A stretch of 64,000 nucleotides of DNA from the NCBI RefSeq assembly GCF_014250515.1, contig NZ_CP060202.1, positions 124,001-188,000 on the forward strand, read 5' to 3'. Numbering within the stretch: the stretch's first letter is position 1; each line of letters begins with the position of its first letter. Shown one piece after another: positions 1 to 7,128 of this stretch. Under the pieces are notes generated by a model, which saw only the letters and a list, made by a program, of their open reading frames with translations, did no database searches and had not been told where the DNA came from. This DNA is from Hymenobacter sediminicola (lineage in GTDB: Bacteria; Bacteroidota; Bacteroidia; Cytophagales; Hymenobacteraceae). The position numbers were made by a program, and so were the translations under genes.

Positions 1-2
1 CC

Positions 3-395
3 GGCTTCGATACCAAACGGTTGCAGATGCTGCTTGCCGTACTGGAAAAGCGTAGCGGCCTGCGCCTGGGCCAGCACGACGTGTTTCTCAACATTGCCGG
101 TGGCCTGCGCCTCGACGACCCTGCCCTGGACTTAGCCGTATGCGCCGCCGTAGTTAGCTCCCTGAACGATGTAGCTATTCGCGGGGAGGTATGCTTGGCC
201 GCAGAAGTGGGCCTGAGCGGAGAAATCAGGGCTGTGAGCCGCCTCGACCAGCGCCTGAGTGAGGCCGAGAAGCTTGGCTTTGCTGAAATGTACATCTCGC
301 AGTTCAACGCCCGCGGCCTCGATCTGGCCCGTTACGGCATCCGGGTACAGCCGGCGGGGAGGCTGGATGAAGTATTGGAGGGTTTGTTTGGATAA
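3..395 (+). CDS. radA: DNA repair protein RadA, C-terminal part (5' truncated by window edge)
   Basis: The gene enters from the left edge; 130 residues of the C-terminal end are visible. They match the Lon-protease-like C-terminal domain of RadA/Sms, the RecA-related ATPase that promotes branch migration during recombinational repair. Recognisable family blocks are RLQMLLAVLEKRSG, FLNIAGGLRLDDPALDLAVC, EVGLSGEIRAV and the final RLDEVLEGLF. The N-terminal zinc finger and the RecA/KNRFG ATPase core lie outside the window, so integrity cannot be judged. The stop at 393-395 is followed by about 190 bases before the next likely start. Confidence 0.9.
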   Translation, partial: GFDTKRLQMLLAVLEKRSGLRLGQHDVFLNIAGGLRLDDPALDLAVCAAVVSSLNDVAIRGEVCLAAEVGLSGEIRAVSRLDQRLSEAEKLGFAEMYISQFNARGLDLARYGIRVQPAGRLDEVLEGLFG

Positions 396-588
396 TACCT
401 GCAAAAGCTAGCCAGCGAGTGGCGAGTACGAAAAAAAGGGAGTAAATGGATTGGACTATCACAACCTAAAAGCCGTATCTTCGGTACAGGAATTGACTTT
501 TACCGCGAATGATGTGACGAGGTATTTTTATCCTCTGGGCGTTTTTCGCAGCAGTTTCCAAAGTTATCTGCCTGAACTACTTGCTCCG

Positions 589-2061
589 ATGTCGTACTCT
601 ATTCGTTTTCTTTCCGGGTGGTTGCTGGCCGTTGGCCTAACGGCCCTGTCCTCGGCGGCGCTGGCTCAGGGCACCGTAACGCTTACTGGCAAAGTAAGCG
701 GCCGGACGAATGACACCGTAGCCGTATCGATACGCGAAAATCCGCTCGACCTTAAGGAGCAGATTACGTACGCCCGCCTCGACGACAAAGGCGAGTTCCG
801 GATGGCGCTGAAGCTTGATGGCCCAGCCCGCGCCGACTTGGTATACGGAGAAGACGTAGCCGACCTGTTTCTGGAGCCCGGCGACGCCCTGGAAGTCCGT
901 TTTCGGGGCAGCGACCTGCCCGGTTCGGTACGCTACAAAGGCCGGGGCGCAGAGGCCAATACCTACCTCTCGGACCTAGACGAGCAGTTCATCGAAAACG
1001 ACGGATTCCAGGTGCTACCCGACAACATTATGCTGTATGAGGCGGGGTTCGTGTCGTTTCTGGAGTACCGCCGCAAAGAGGAGCAGAAGTTTCTGAAGAA
1101 TGCCGTTGAGGATAACAAGTTCAGCGACGCTTTCCGCAAATACGCACAGGCCGAAATTGACTACAGCTACGCTAACGATAAGCTAACCTTTCAGGACCTG
1201 CGTGAACAAGTAGTAGCCACTGAGGGCCGCCTGAAAATGTCGCCTTCGTACTACGAGTTCCTGAATGATAAGAGCATCGTCAATAACGAGGCGGCGATGC
1301 AGAGCGAGATGTATCAAGAGTTTTTGCTCAACTACATCCACCACCTGGCCACGGCGGCCGGCAAGCAGCGCTCCGACCCCGACTTCTACCAGGTGTGCTA
1401 CGATATGGCCAAGAACCAACTCAGCGGCGGTGTGCGGCCTATCATTATGGGCCGCGTAATGCAGGAGTCGTTCCGGTTTGGGCATGTGCGGCAGTCGGAG
1501 GCCATGCTGGCCGACTACAAAAACGTCGACAGTAAGAACCGCTATACTCCGGTACTGCGCCAGGATTTCGAAACGCACAAAGCATTTGCTATCGGTTCGA
1601 TGGCGCCCGATTTTAAGCTGACCACTGCCAAGGGGGATACCATCAGCCTGCAAAACTTCCGGGGCAAGCTGGTATACATCAATTTCTGGCGCACTACCAG
1701 CGGCCTGAGCCTGCGCGACCTGCCTTACGCCGCTGATTTGGCCAAGAAGTTTGAGGACAAGAACATCGTATTCCTCAATATTGCTCTTGATGAAAATGAA
1801 GGCGCTTGGAAACAATTGGTGGTGAGCAAGCGGCTGCCTGGCGTGCATGTGCGCGCTATAGGTGGCATGCGGGCTCCGGTTGCCCGAGCGTATGCACTGG
1901 AGGATGTGCCGGCGTATTTTCTGCTAGCCGAGGATGGTACCTTTCTGAATACCAAGCCGAAGCGCCTGAGCAGCCGCGCCGCCGTCGATGAAATCAAGCA
2001 GTCTTTCGGCAAGGCCAGCACCTACACCAGCCTGCTTACTTCGGAAGCCACAGCCAAGTAA
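589..2061 (+). CDS. Exported TlpA/AhpC-TSA-like thioredoxin-fold protein lacking the CxxC motif
   Basis: 490 residues. The ATG at 589 is chosen because it gives a clean signal peptide ending ALAQ (about residues 1-26); the frame is open further upstream but that stretch looks non-coding. An N-terminal beta-rich region (about 27-115) resembles the DUF4369-type domain found before TlpA domains in Bacteroidota. A middle helical region is followed by a thioredoxin-like domain (about 335-470) with APDFKLTTAKGD, a VYINFW strand and the cis-proline loop VPAYFLL. Where TlpA proteins have WCxxC this one reads WRTTSG, so both redox cysteines are missing. A periplasmic fold with lost oxidoreductase activity is inferred. 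A terminator follows. Confidence 0.85.
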   Translation: MSYSIRFLSGWLLAVGLTALSSAALAQGTVTLTGKVSGRTNDTVAVSIRENPLDLKEQITYARLDDKGEFRMALKLDGPARADLVYGEDVADLFLEPGDALEVRFRGSDLPGSVRYKGRGAEANTYLSDLDEQFIENDGFQVLPDNIMLYEAGFVSFLEYRRKEEQKFLKNAVEDNKFSDAFRKYAQAEIDYSYANDKLTFQDLREQVVATEGRLKMSPSYYEFLNDKSIVNNEAAMQSEMYQEFLLNYIHHLATAAGKQRSDPDFYQVCYDMAKNQLSGGVRPIIMGRVMQESFRFGHVRQSEAMLADYKNVDSKNRYTPVLRQDFETHKAFAIGSMAPDFKLTTAKGDTISLQNFRGKLVYINFWRTTSGLSLRDLPYAADLAKKFEDKNIVFLNIALDENEGAWKQLVVSKRLPGVHVRAIGGMRAPVARAYALEDVPAYFLLAEDGTFLNTKPKRLSSRAAVDEIKQSFGKASTYTSLLTSEATAK

Positions 2062-2086
2062 CAGCAGTTGCTGCAACCAAAATAAT

Positions 2087-2120
2087 GAAAGCGCCTCCCG
2101 GAACATCGGGGGGCGTTTTT
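2087..2120 (+). terminator. Intrinsic terminator after the TlpA-like gene
   Basis: GC-rich hairpin with arms GCGCCTCCCG and CGGGGGGCG around a short loop, followed by a run of T. It lies 26 bases after the stop of the upstream gene. Confidence 0.8.
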
Positions 2121-2165
2121 GTTTGAAGGTGCGCGCTACCGCTGCCGCCGTACCTTTACCCCCGC

Positions 2166-3188
2166 ATGGCTTCTCTCCTTACCGACTCGCTCAACTTCTT
2201 ATCTAAAGCAACGCCGCGCCGCGTCTGGAATACGGCGCAGGTGGTGGGCGGCTACGCGCTAAGCAAGCTGACAGGCAACGCGCGGCACTGGGGCCTGCCG
2301 GTGGCTCTGAGCTTCGAGCCAACCACGAGCTGCAACCTGCGCTGCCCCGAGTGCCCGAGCGGCCTGCGCTCCTTCACGCGGCCTACCGGCATGCTCCCTG
2401 ATGAGCTGTTCCGCAAGACGATAGACGAGGTAGCGTCGCGGCTGTGGTACCTGATTTTCTATTTCCAGGGCGAACCGTATCTGCACCCCAATTTCCTGGA
2501 CTTGGTGAAATACGCGGCCGACAAGGGCATCTATACCGCTACCAGCACCAACGCCCACTACCTCAACGACAATAACGCCCGTCGTACCGTGGAAAGTGGC
2601 CTCGACCGGCTTATCATTTCCCTGGACGGCACTACGCAGGATGTGTACCAGCAGTACCGCGTAGGGGGCAAGCTGGACAAAGTGCTGGAAGGCACCCGCA
2701 ACCTCATAAAATGGCGGCGTGAGCTGAAAAGCCAGACGCCGCGGGTGGTGTTCCAGTTTCTGGTAGTGCGGCCCAATGAGCACCAGATGGAGGAGGCGAA
2801 GCAGTTGGCCGCCGAGCTGGGCGTGGATGATGTGTGGTTCAAAACGGCCCAGATCTACGACTACCAGAATGGCTCACCCCTGATTCCCACCATCGACTAC
2901 TACTCGCGCTACGAGAATAACCAAGATGGCACCTGGAGCATCAAAAACCGCCTGCTCAACCACTGCTGGAAGATGTGGCACAGCTGCGTCATCACCTGGG
3001 ATGGGCTAGTGGTACCTTGTTGCTTTGACAAGGATGCTGAGTACCGTCTCGGTGACCTGAAAACCCAGACCTTCCGCCAGCTCTGGCACGGCACCAAATA
3101 CCGCCAATTTCGGGCCTCGCTGCTCAAAGGTCGCGACCAGATAGACATGTGCCGCAACTGCACCGAGGGTACTAAGGTGTGGGGCTAA
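2166..3188 (+). CDS. Radical SAM/SPASM domain protein
   Basis: 340 residues. Cys56, Cys60 and Cys63 form the CxxxCxxC cluster that binds the [4Fe-4S] centre and S-adenosylmethionine (context TTSCNLRCPEC). A TIM-barrel-like core follows. The C-terminal quarter carries a SPASM-type cysteine set (CWKMWHSC, VPCC, MCRNC) for auxiliary clusters. Such proteins are usually peptide- or cofactor-modifying enzymes; no substrate peptide, glycosyl or cofactor gene is adjacent, so the substrate is unknown. TACCTTTA lies 7 bases before the ATG and may be a -7 element giving a very short leader. A strong two-way terminator follows. Confidence 0.88.
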   Translation: MASLLTDSLNFLSKATPRRVWNTAQVVGGYALSKLTGNARHWGLPVALSFEPTTSCNLRCPECPSGLRSFTRPTGMLPDELFRKTIDEVASRLWYLIFYFQGEPYLHPNFLDLVKYAADKGIYTATSTNAHYLNDNNARRTVESGLDRLIISLDGTTQDVYQQYRVGGKLDKVLEGTRNLIKWRRELKSQTPRVVFQFLVVRPNEHQMEEAKQLAAELGVDDVWFKTAQIYDYQNGSPLIPTIDYYSRYENNQDGTWSIKNRLLNHCWKMWHSCVITWDGLVVPCCFDKDAEYRLGDLKTQTFRQLWHGTKYRQFRASLLKGRDQIDMCRNCTEGTKVWG

Positions 3189-3208
3189 GGGCAGAATCGA
3201 TAAGGGCA

Positions 3209-3266
3209 TAAGAAGAACGAGCCGTTCTGTTTCCTTAGCGGGAAGCGGAACGGCTCGTTCTTCTTA
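3209..3266. terminator. Perfect 19-bp-arm hairpin, bidirectional terminator
   Basis: Arms at 3209-3227 and 3248-3266 are exact inverted complements (TAAGAAGAACGAGCCGTTC). A/T runs on both outer sides and convergent genes on either side (stops at 3188 plus, 3284 minus) make a shared terminator likely. Confidence 0.85.
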
Positions 3267-3283
3267 TAGAAAGTTGATTGCCT

Positions 3284-3625
3284 CTATTTGTGGCCTTTGT
3301 CGAGGTTTTTGCCGAGGTCCTCTACAGTTCTCAGGAACTCATCCACATCAGAATCGGCGTAGGTACCGAAGGCCGTGGAAATGGTGCCTTTCACCCCGTC
3401 GTTGGTTTGGATGGCGTACAGGATGGACATATCGTCGGGGTTGCTTTCGCCCTCAAAACGGTAGAAGTCCACGATAGTCACCTCGTTGGGGGAGTAGCCC
3501 TTGCTCCGGTCGTTGCCGATGGTGTGCAGGCGGCCATCCATCACGCGAAAATCCTCGGTGAAGCCATCCTTGTTGAGCTTGTGCTCCACGTTAACGAGCG
3601 AGCGTTCTTCTTCTTTGTCTTGCAT
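3284..3625 (-). CDS. Small conserved protein of the family often mislabelled phosphoribosylpyrophosphate synthetase
   Basis: 113 residues from the ATG at 3625 (the frame is open a little further but without plausible coding). The block VDFYRFEGESNPDDMSILYAI followed by DGVKGT and a FGTYAD stretch matches a short Bacteroidota family, about 100 residues, that databases often label phosphoribosylpyrophosphate synthetase although it lacks the PRPP-binding loop and is far too short for that enzyme. I treat the function as unknown. There is no signal peptide or membrane segment, so it is probably cytoplasmic. It sits alone between two hairpins. Confidence 0.75.
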   Translation of the reverse strand: MQDKEEERSLVNVEHKLNKDGFTEDFRVMDGRLHTIGNDRSKGYSPNEVTIVDFYRFEGESNPDDMSILYAIQTNDGVKGTISTAFGTYADSDVDEFLRTVEDLGKNLDKGHK

Positions 3626-3679
3626 GGTTGTGTGGTATTCGGGGAGGGAAATAGCGCAGTAGTAATGGGGGAATAGCAA

Positions 3680-3717
3680 CGCCCCCATACCGGCTATACG
3701 AGGCCGATACGGGGGCG
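3680..3717 (-). terminator. Hairpin terminator below the FeoB-associated gene
   Basis: Near-perfect 15-bp arms (CGCCCCCATACCGGC and GCCGATACGGGGGCG) 33 bases past the stop of the minus-strand gene at 3750-3947. The T-run on the minus side is weak. Confidence 0.6.
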
Positions 3718-3749
3718 GGTTGTCTTAATTTCAGGAAGCTGAAACCGGG

Positions 3750-3947
3750 CTATTTCGCCTCGGAGCGGGCCGCAGCCAGCTCAATGGTACGCTGCAACCG
3801 GTCTACATCGATAGTGGAGCAGGCGCCGCCGCAGCCTTTGGCGCAGCCCGCCTGGGTTTTGTCGAAGAAAGCTCGCCAGAAAAGCCGGCCAACGTAGAAT
3901 GCCGCACCCACAAAGAGCAGCACAATGATGGAAGTTTGTAACCACAT
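3750..3947 (-). CDS. FeoB-associated Cys-rich membrane protein
   Basis: 65 residues from the ATG at 3947. One N-terminal membrane segment (about residues 5-24) is followed by a short linker and three cysteines, Cys35, Cys39 and Cys43, in the pattern CAKGCGGAC. This is the layout of the small FeoB-associated cysteine-rich family thought to help ferrous iron uptake. No feoA or feoB is in the window, so the gene is detached from its usual partner. CAAAACTA on the plus strand at 3956-3963 reads TAGTTTTG on the minus strand, a good -7 element only 8 bases before the ATG. Confidence 0.75.
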   Translation of the reverse strand: MWLQTSIIVLLFVGAAFYVGRLFWRAFFDKTQAGCAKGCGGACSTIDVDRLQRTIELAAARSEAK

Positions 3948-3955
3948 AACAGCCA

Positions 3956-3963
3956 CAAAACTA
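3956..3963 (-). promoter_or_regulatory. -7 element TAGTTTTG of the FeoB-associated gene
   Basis: Matches the Bacteroidota -7 consensus TAnnTTTG on the minus strand and ends 8 bases upstream of the ATG. No convincing -33 element is visible at 19-21 bases. It predicts a leaderless or nearly leaderless transcript. Confidence 0.45.
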
Positions 3964-3997
3964 CGCAGGCAAAGGAAAAGTTTGGTGTTTACCAAAA

Positions 3998-4034
3998 CAA
4001 CAAGGCCCACTGGTAGTACCAGTGGGCCTTGTTG
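3998..4034 (-). terminator. Perfect palindromic terminator of the roadblock operon
   Basis: Seventeen-base arms (CAACAAGGCCCACTGGT and its complement) around a three-base loop, 18 bases after the stop of the minus-strand gene ending at 4052. It marks the 3' end of the 4052-5596 gene group. Confidence 0.8.
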
Positions 4035-4051
4035 CTGGGAGCGGCGCCGTT

Positions 4052-4414
4052 TTAGTTCAGCACAGCCGTCTGCGCTTTCAGGACCTGGCGCGCAACGGCC
4101 AGGTTCGTGTCGCGCGAGTTCACCGCCAGATAGATGAACTTGTCACCGGCGGGGGAAAGCTTGATAACGTGCAGCTGGTCGGTCAGCGTGAGCAGGATGT
4201 CCTGCACCGTCTGGTTGAGCTTCAGAGCCTGTATAGCTTTCAACTTTTGCTTTACCACTTCGGTATTGTAGGCAGCAGCCGTATCAATATCGAAGTCGGC
4301 AATGTTAGTGTGAGAAGCCAGGGCCATGCCCGTTTCGGTTTCTACTACTGCAACGGCCAGCAACGTAGGCAGTTCTTCCAGGATTTCTTTAACGGCTTGT
4401 TTGGGGGTTGACAT
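4052..4414 (-). CDS. Roadblock/LC7-like protein, copy A
   Basis: 120 residues, no signal peptide or membrane segment. The N-terminal amphipathic helix (AVKEILEELPTLLAVAVVETETG), a central strand pair and a C-terminal strand-helix (KFIYLAVNSRDTNLAVARQVLK) fit the roadblock/LC7 alpha-beta fold seen in MglB and related GTPase regulators. It starts 27 bases after the paralogue at 4442-4873, with which it shares ELPxxLxxxxVExxxGxxLAS and DTNLxxAxxxLxxQTAxL. No small GTPase is adjacent. Regulation or scaffolding through a heterodimer with its neighbour is inferred. Confidence 0.72.
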   Translation of the reverse strand: MSTPKQAVKEILEELPTLLAVAVVETETGMALASHTNIADFDIDTAAAYNTEVVKQKLKAIQALKLNQTVQDILLTLTDQLHVIKLSPAGDKFIYLAVNSRDTNLAVARQVLKAQTAVLN

Positions 4415-4441
4415 CGGAGTGATGATAGTAAAAAAGGTGAG

Positions 4442-4873
4442 TTATTGAAGCTGTGCGGTTTGGCGACGTAGTATTTCCGATGCCATACCCAAATTGGTGT
4501 CAGCGAAACGAACGGCGAGAAAGCAGTACCAGCCGCGGGTTGGCAGTGGGCGGATCAGATGCAGCTGGTCTTCCAGGAGCAGGGTCATCTCAGTGAGCGG
4601 CCCACCCGGAATTTGCCGGGCAGCCAGCGCGGAGTCTGTCTGGCGTAGCAGCTTGGCATACCGCAGACTGATCTGGTTTGGATTCAGCGCCGACGCTGTG
4701 GTGTAGGAAGCAAGCACACGGCCTGAAGATACTTCCACCAGGCAGGCCAGCAGCATTTCCGGCAACTCGGTGAGCAGCTGCTCAAGGACCGTCCGGGCCG
4801 CCTGGCCCGCTTCGTCTTTAGTCCCAACTGTTATTTTGCGGAGGCTGATTCTGCTTAAGAAAGGGAATTGCAT
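4442..4873 (-). CDS. Roadblock/LC7-like protein, copy B
   Basis: 143 residues, a tandem paralogue of the 4052-4414 gene with about 20 extra N-terminal residues. Shared positions include LLTELPEMLLACLVEVSSGRVLAS near the N terminus, DQLHLIRPL in the middle and ADTNLGMASEILRRQTAQLQ at the end. It lies between the membrane protein gene (45 bases upstream) and copy A (27 bases downstream), all on the minus strand and closed by a strong terminator, so the three are probably one transcript. The roadblock assignment is by fold pattern and is less sure than for copy A. Confidence 0.68.
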   Translation of the reverse strand: MQFPFLSRISLRKITVGTKDEAGQAARTVLEQLLTELPEMLLACLVEVSSGRVLASYTTASALNPNQISLRYAKLLRQTDSALAARQIPGGPLTEMTLLLEDQLHLIRPLPTRGWYCFLAVRFADTNLGMASEILRRQTAQLQ

Positions 4874-4918
4874 GGAAAAAGCGTAGGAGGAAGGCGGCAG
4901 CCTACCATGGCTAGCCTA

Positions 4919-5596
4919 CTAAAACTGCCACCAACGGCGCTTTTTGGCAGCTGCTTCTCGTGGGAGCAGAGTCACATTGTGCGTGCCGCGGCCTTTCATT
5001 TGTACTTCTTCCTCGCTGTAGCCAGCATAGCCGTACTGCAGCAAAGGAGCTTGGTTGGCTGCCACGGGCAATACATAGTTGCCAGAAGCATCGGTGGTTA
5101 CACCACGGCCGCTGCTTTTGTCCAGCACGGTTGCTCCGATAAGTGGCTTACCGTTTTCGTCCAGAATGCGGCCCCGCACGGAAGTCATGCGCAAGGCAGC
5201 GGCTTCGGCGCTAGCAGCTTCAACCAACTCAGTCGGAGTTTCAGTTGGCAGGTTTTCGGAAGGAGCAGTAGGCAGGTTGGCACCGGCAAATACTGCGCCA
5301 CCCACCAGCACGCTGCCCGCCACCAGCGACGCCGCCCGACGGCGGAAGCGCTGCGGCTCGGTGCGGATAAGGTCGAACTGGCGCTGTACCCAGCCAATGG
5401 GCTTTACGGCATGGCCGGCCTGGTTCAACTCGAAGTAACGGCGCAGCGTGGCATCACCGTACTGGCTGTTCGCCTTCAGGTAGTTGTCTACCGCTTCGGT
5501 GTTTTTGCTGGAAAGGTCTCCACGGAGGTAAGCATCCCGGTACGTCGGCAGCAGTTCGCCAGTAACCGGATGAAAGGGTGTAGCACTTAGTTTCAT
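4919..5596 (-). CDS. Single-pass membrane protein with C-terminal carboxypeptidase-regulatory-like domain
   Basis: 225 residues. A polar N-terminal segment (1-85) contains RRYFEL and WVQRQFDLIRTEPQRFRRR; one membrane segment covers about 87-105. The part outside the membrane holds a CarboxypepD_reg-like beta-sandwich (about 138-212: SVRGRILDENGKPLIGATVLDKSSGRGVTTDASGNYVLPV). The C terminus is basic and aromatic (KKRRWWQF). The layout, with a cytosolic segment, one membrane helix and an extracytoplasmic domain, is that of a transmembrane signalling or anchoring protein. It heads the likely operon with the two roadblock proteins. A -7 element lies about 47 bases upstream. Confidence 0.75.
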   Translation of the reverse strand: MKLSATPFHPVTGELLPTYRDAYLRGDLSSKNTEAVDNYLKANSQYGDATLRRYFELNQAGHAVKPIGWVQRQFDLIRTEPQRFRRRAASLVAGSVLVGGAVFAGANLPTAPSENLPTETPTELVEAASAEAAALRMTSVRGRILDENGKPLIGATVLDKSSGRGVTTDASGNYVLPVAANQAPLLQYGYAGYSEEEVQMKGRGTHNVTLLPREAAAKKRRWWQF

Positions 5597-5643
5597 GAAG
5601 CTGACAGGTGTAATTAGTTAAAAAGAGCGCTCGGTGTGAGCCG

Positions 5644-5651
5644 CAAAGTTA
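5644..5651 (-). promoter_or_regulatory. -7 element TAACTTTG for the 5596-4052 operon
   Basis: CAAAGTTA on the plus strand reads TAACTTTG on the minus strand, an exact TAnnTTTG match, and would give a leader of about 40 bases. No clear -33 element is seen in the AT-rich DNA beyond. Confidence 0.45.
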
Positions 5652-6210
5652 CAGGGCTAATTACCTGAAAAATATAACATAGTTTATAGTAGTTATTAAA
5701 ATCCTATTGTAGTATGGTTGTGCTATTTCGGCGAACTGCCACAAACGCTCTATGAAACCAAGCCCTGTCCAGATCAACATAGTTTTACTGCCTATGAATA
5801 GTTATCTGGGTGTTTTTTAAAAATAGTTGAAATAGTACAACATTAAATTTCAATGCGGGAATTTTAATCCCAATATGGGATAAAATGGTTGATGTCTATC
5901 TTGGACTATTAGCAGCTAAGTGCGCTGTATACTGGGCATTGTGCAGCTTGGTTTCGTATGACTCTAGATTGTACCCTGTTAAGTCCGTGACACTGTCGTG
6001 CTAGGTATTTTAGTAGAGCAAAGCAGCAGAGAACCAGGAGAGTTGCGCTGGCCGATTTCCAACCACTGTTACCGCTTATCCCTTGGTTGAGGTAGGCATA
6101 GCCAGTAGTTTTTGCAGATGCGCCTGCGGCTACCGCTTTGTAGCTGGCTTGTAGTAAGTAGTGCCACTTGGTTACTAAGTTGTTTCCAGTCAGCTAGCTA
6201 CCATAAAAAC
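5652..6210. other. Gene-free stretch, AT-rich in its first half
   Basis: About 560 bases with no convincing reading frame on either strand. Bases 5652 to about 5960 are strikingly AT-rich against a GC-rich genome, with repeated short runs such as ATAGTTTTA, ATAGTTAT and AAATAGTT; the rest returns to average composition. It lies upstream of the 5596 operon and beyond the suhB terminator, so it may hold regulatory sites or a small RNA. I recognise no known RNA family. Confidence 0.5.
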
Positions 6211-6250
6211 AGCGCTGGCACCTCCTTACATTGAAAGAGGTGCCAGCGCT
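6211..6250 (-). terminator. Hairpin terminator after the inositol phosphatase gene
   Basis: Exact 14-bp arms (AGCGCTGGCACCTC and its complement) with a 12-base loop; on the minus strand it is followed by a T-rich stretch. It lies 22 bases beyond the stop at 6272. Confidence 0.78.
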
Positions 6251-6271
6251 GCAAATGGGGAAGCAAATAGC

Positions 6272-7066
6272 CTACTTCCAGTATTCGCGGATGGTGTCCT
6301 GCATCTCCTGGTGCACGTGGCCGTTGCTGGCTACCACCTGCCTGCCAAACAGCGGGTCGCCGTCCTGCAGAAACTCAGTGGTGCGGCCACCTGCTTCGGT
6401 CACGAGCAACAGGCCCGCAGCCACATCATAGGAGTTTAGGTTGAACTCGAAGAATCCCTCAAAGCGTCCGGCCGCCACATACGCCAGGTCTACGGCTGCG
6501 GAGCCGAGCCGGCGCACCCCGTGCGACTTCCGCATGAACGAGCCTAGCACCTGCAGGTAGTCGCTCATCAGCCCAAAATCGGTGTAGGGAAAGCCAGTAG
6601 CAATGAGAGCATTATTCAGGTCGGGCACATCGGATACGTGGATGCGCATGTTGTTGCAGAACGCCCCAGCGCCTTTGGCGGCCCGGAAGCATTCGTCGCG
6701 CACTACTTCATACACCACGCCTGCCACCAGTTCCTGCCCCCGAATCAGACCCACGCTTACGGAGTATACCGGCAGCCCGTGCACGAAGTTGGTGGTGCCA
6801 TCAAGCGGGTCAATAATCCAGTTGTATTCCTCGGCCCGGTGGGCGCCCTCAGTGCCTTCTTCGGTGATGAAGCCGGCCTCCGGCAGCACCTCGCGCAGCC
6901 CGGCCACCAGCAGCTTCTCGGTTTCCTTGTCCACATACGACACCAAATCGTGCACGCCTTTGCTTTCAATGTGGCCGCGGTCAAAGGTGGCCGATTCTTG
7001 GCGAATGAACTGGCCGGCGCGGCGGCATACCTCGGCGAGTTCGAGGCTGAGTTGAGTGAATTCCAT
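6272..7066 (-). CDS. suhB: Inositol monophosphatase family protein
   Basis: 264 residues, the usual length. It carries the metal-binding motif WIIDPLDGTTNF (about residues 82-93), an upstream metal ligand region EEGTEG, the GSAAVDLAYVAAGRFEGFFE block and a C-terminal YDVAAGLLLV in place of the commoner WDxAAG. Members dephosphorylate myo-inositol 1-phosphate or related sugar phosphates, and SuhB also acts in rRNA antitermination; which role applies here is unknown. It lies downstream of rsmI-lnt on the same strand with about 60 bases between. Confidence 0.9.
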   Translation of the reverse strand: MEFTQLSLELAEVCRRAGQFIRQESATFDRGHIESKGVHDLVSYVDKETEKLLVAGLREVLPEAGFITEEGTEGAHRAEEYNWIIDPLDGTTNFVHGLPVYSVSVGLIRGQELVAGVVYEVVRDECFRAAKGAGAFCNNMRIHVSDVPDLNNALIATGFPYTDFGLMSDYLQVLGSFMRKSHGVRRLGSAAVDLAYVAAGRFEGFFEFNLNSYDVAAGLLLVTEAGGRTTEFLQDGDPLFGRQVVASNGHVHQEMQDTIREYWK

Positions 7067-7128
7067 GAGGTCGATAAAGTCAGAAAAGCGGCTGCCGGCC
7101 TGCGCCTTTGCAGGATGACAGGCGGAAA

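Noticed and set aside
3278..3676. Plus-strand frame opposite the small conserved gene
   Set aside because: Translation is Val/Gly-rich shadow; the minus-strand product has the recognised family motif.
7095..7125. Possible third copy of the palindromic repeat (GGATGACAGGC)
   Set aside because: Only 11 bases match the right arm of copy 1 and no second arm is present, so it is not reported as a repeat.
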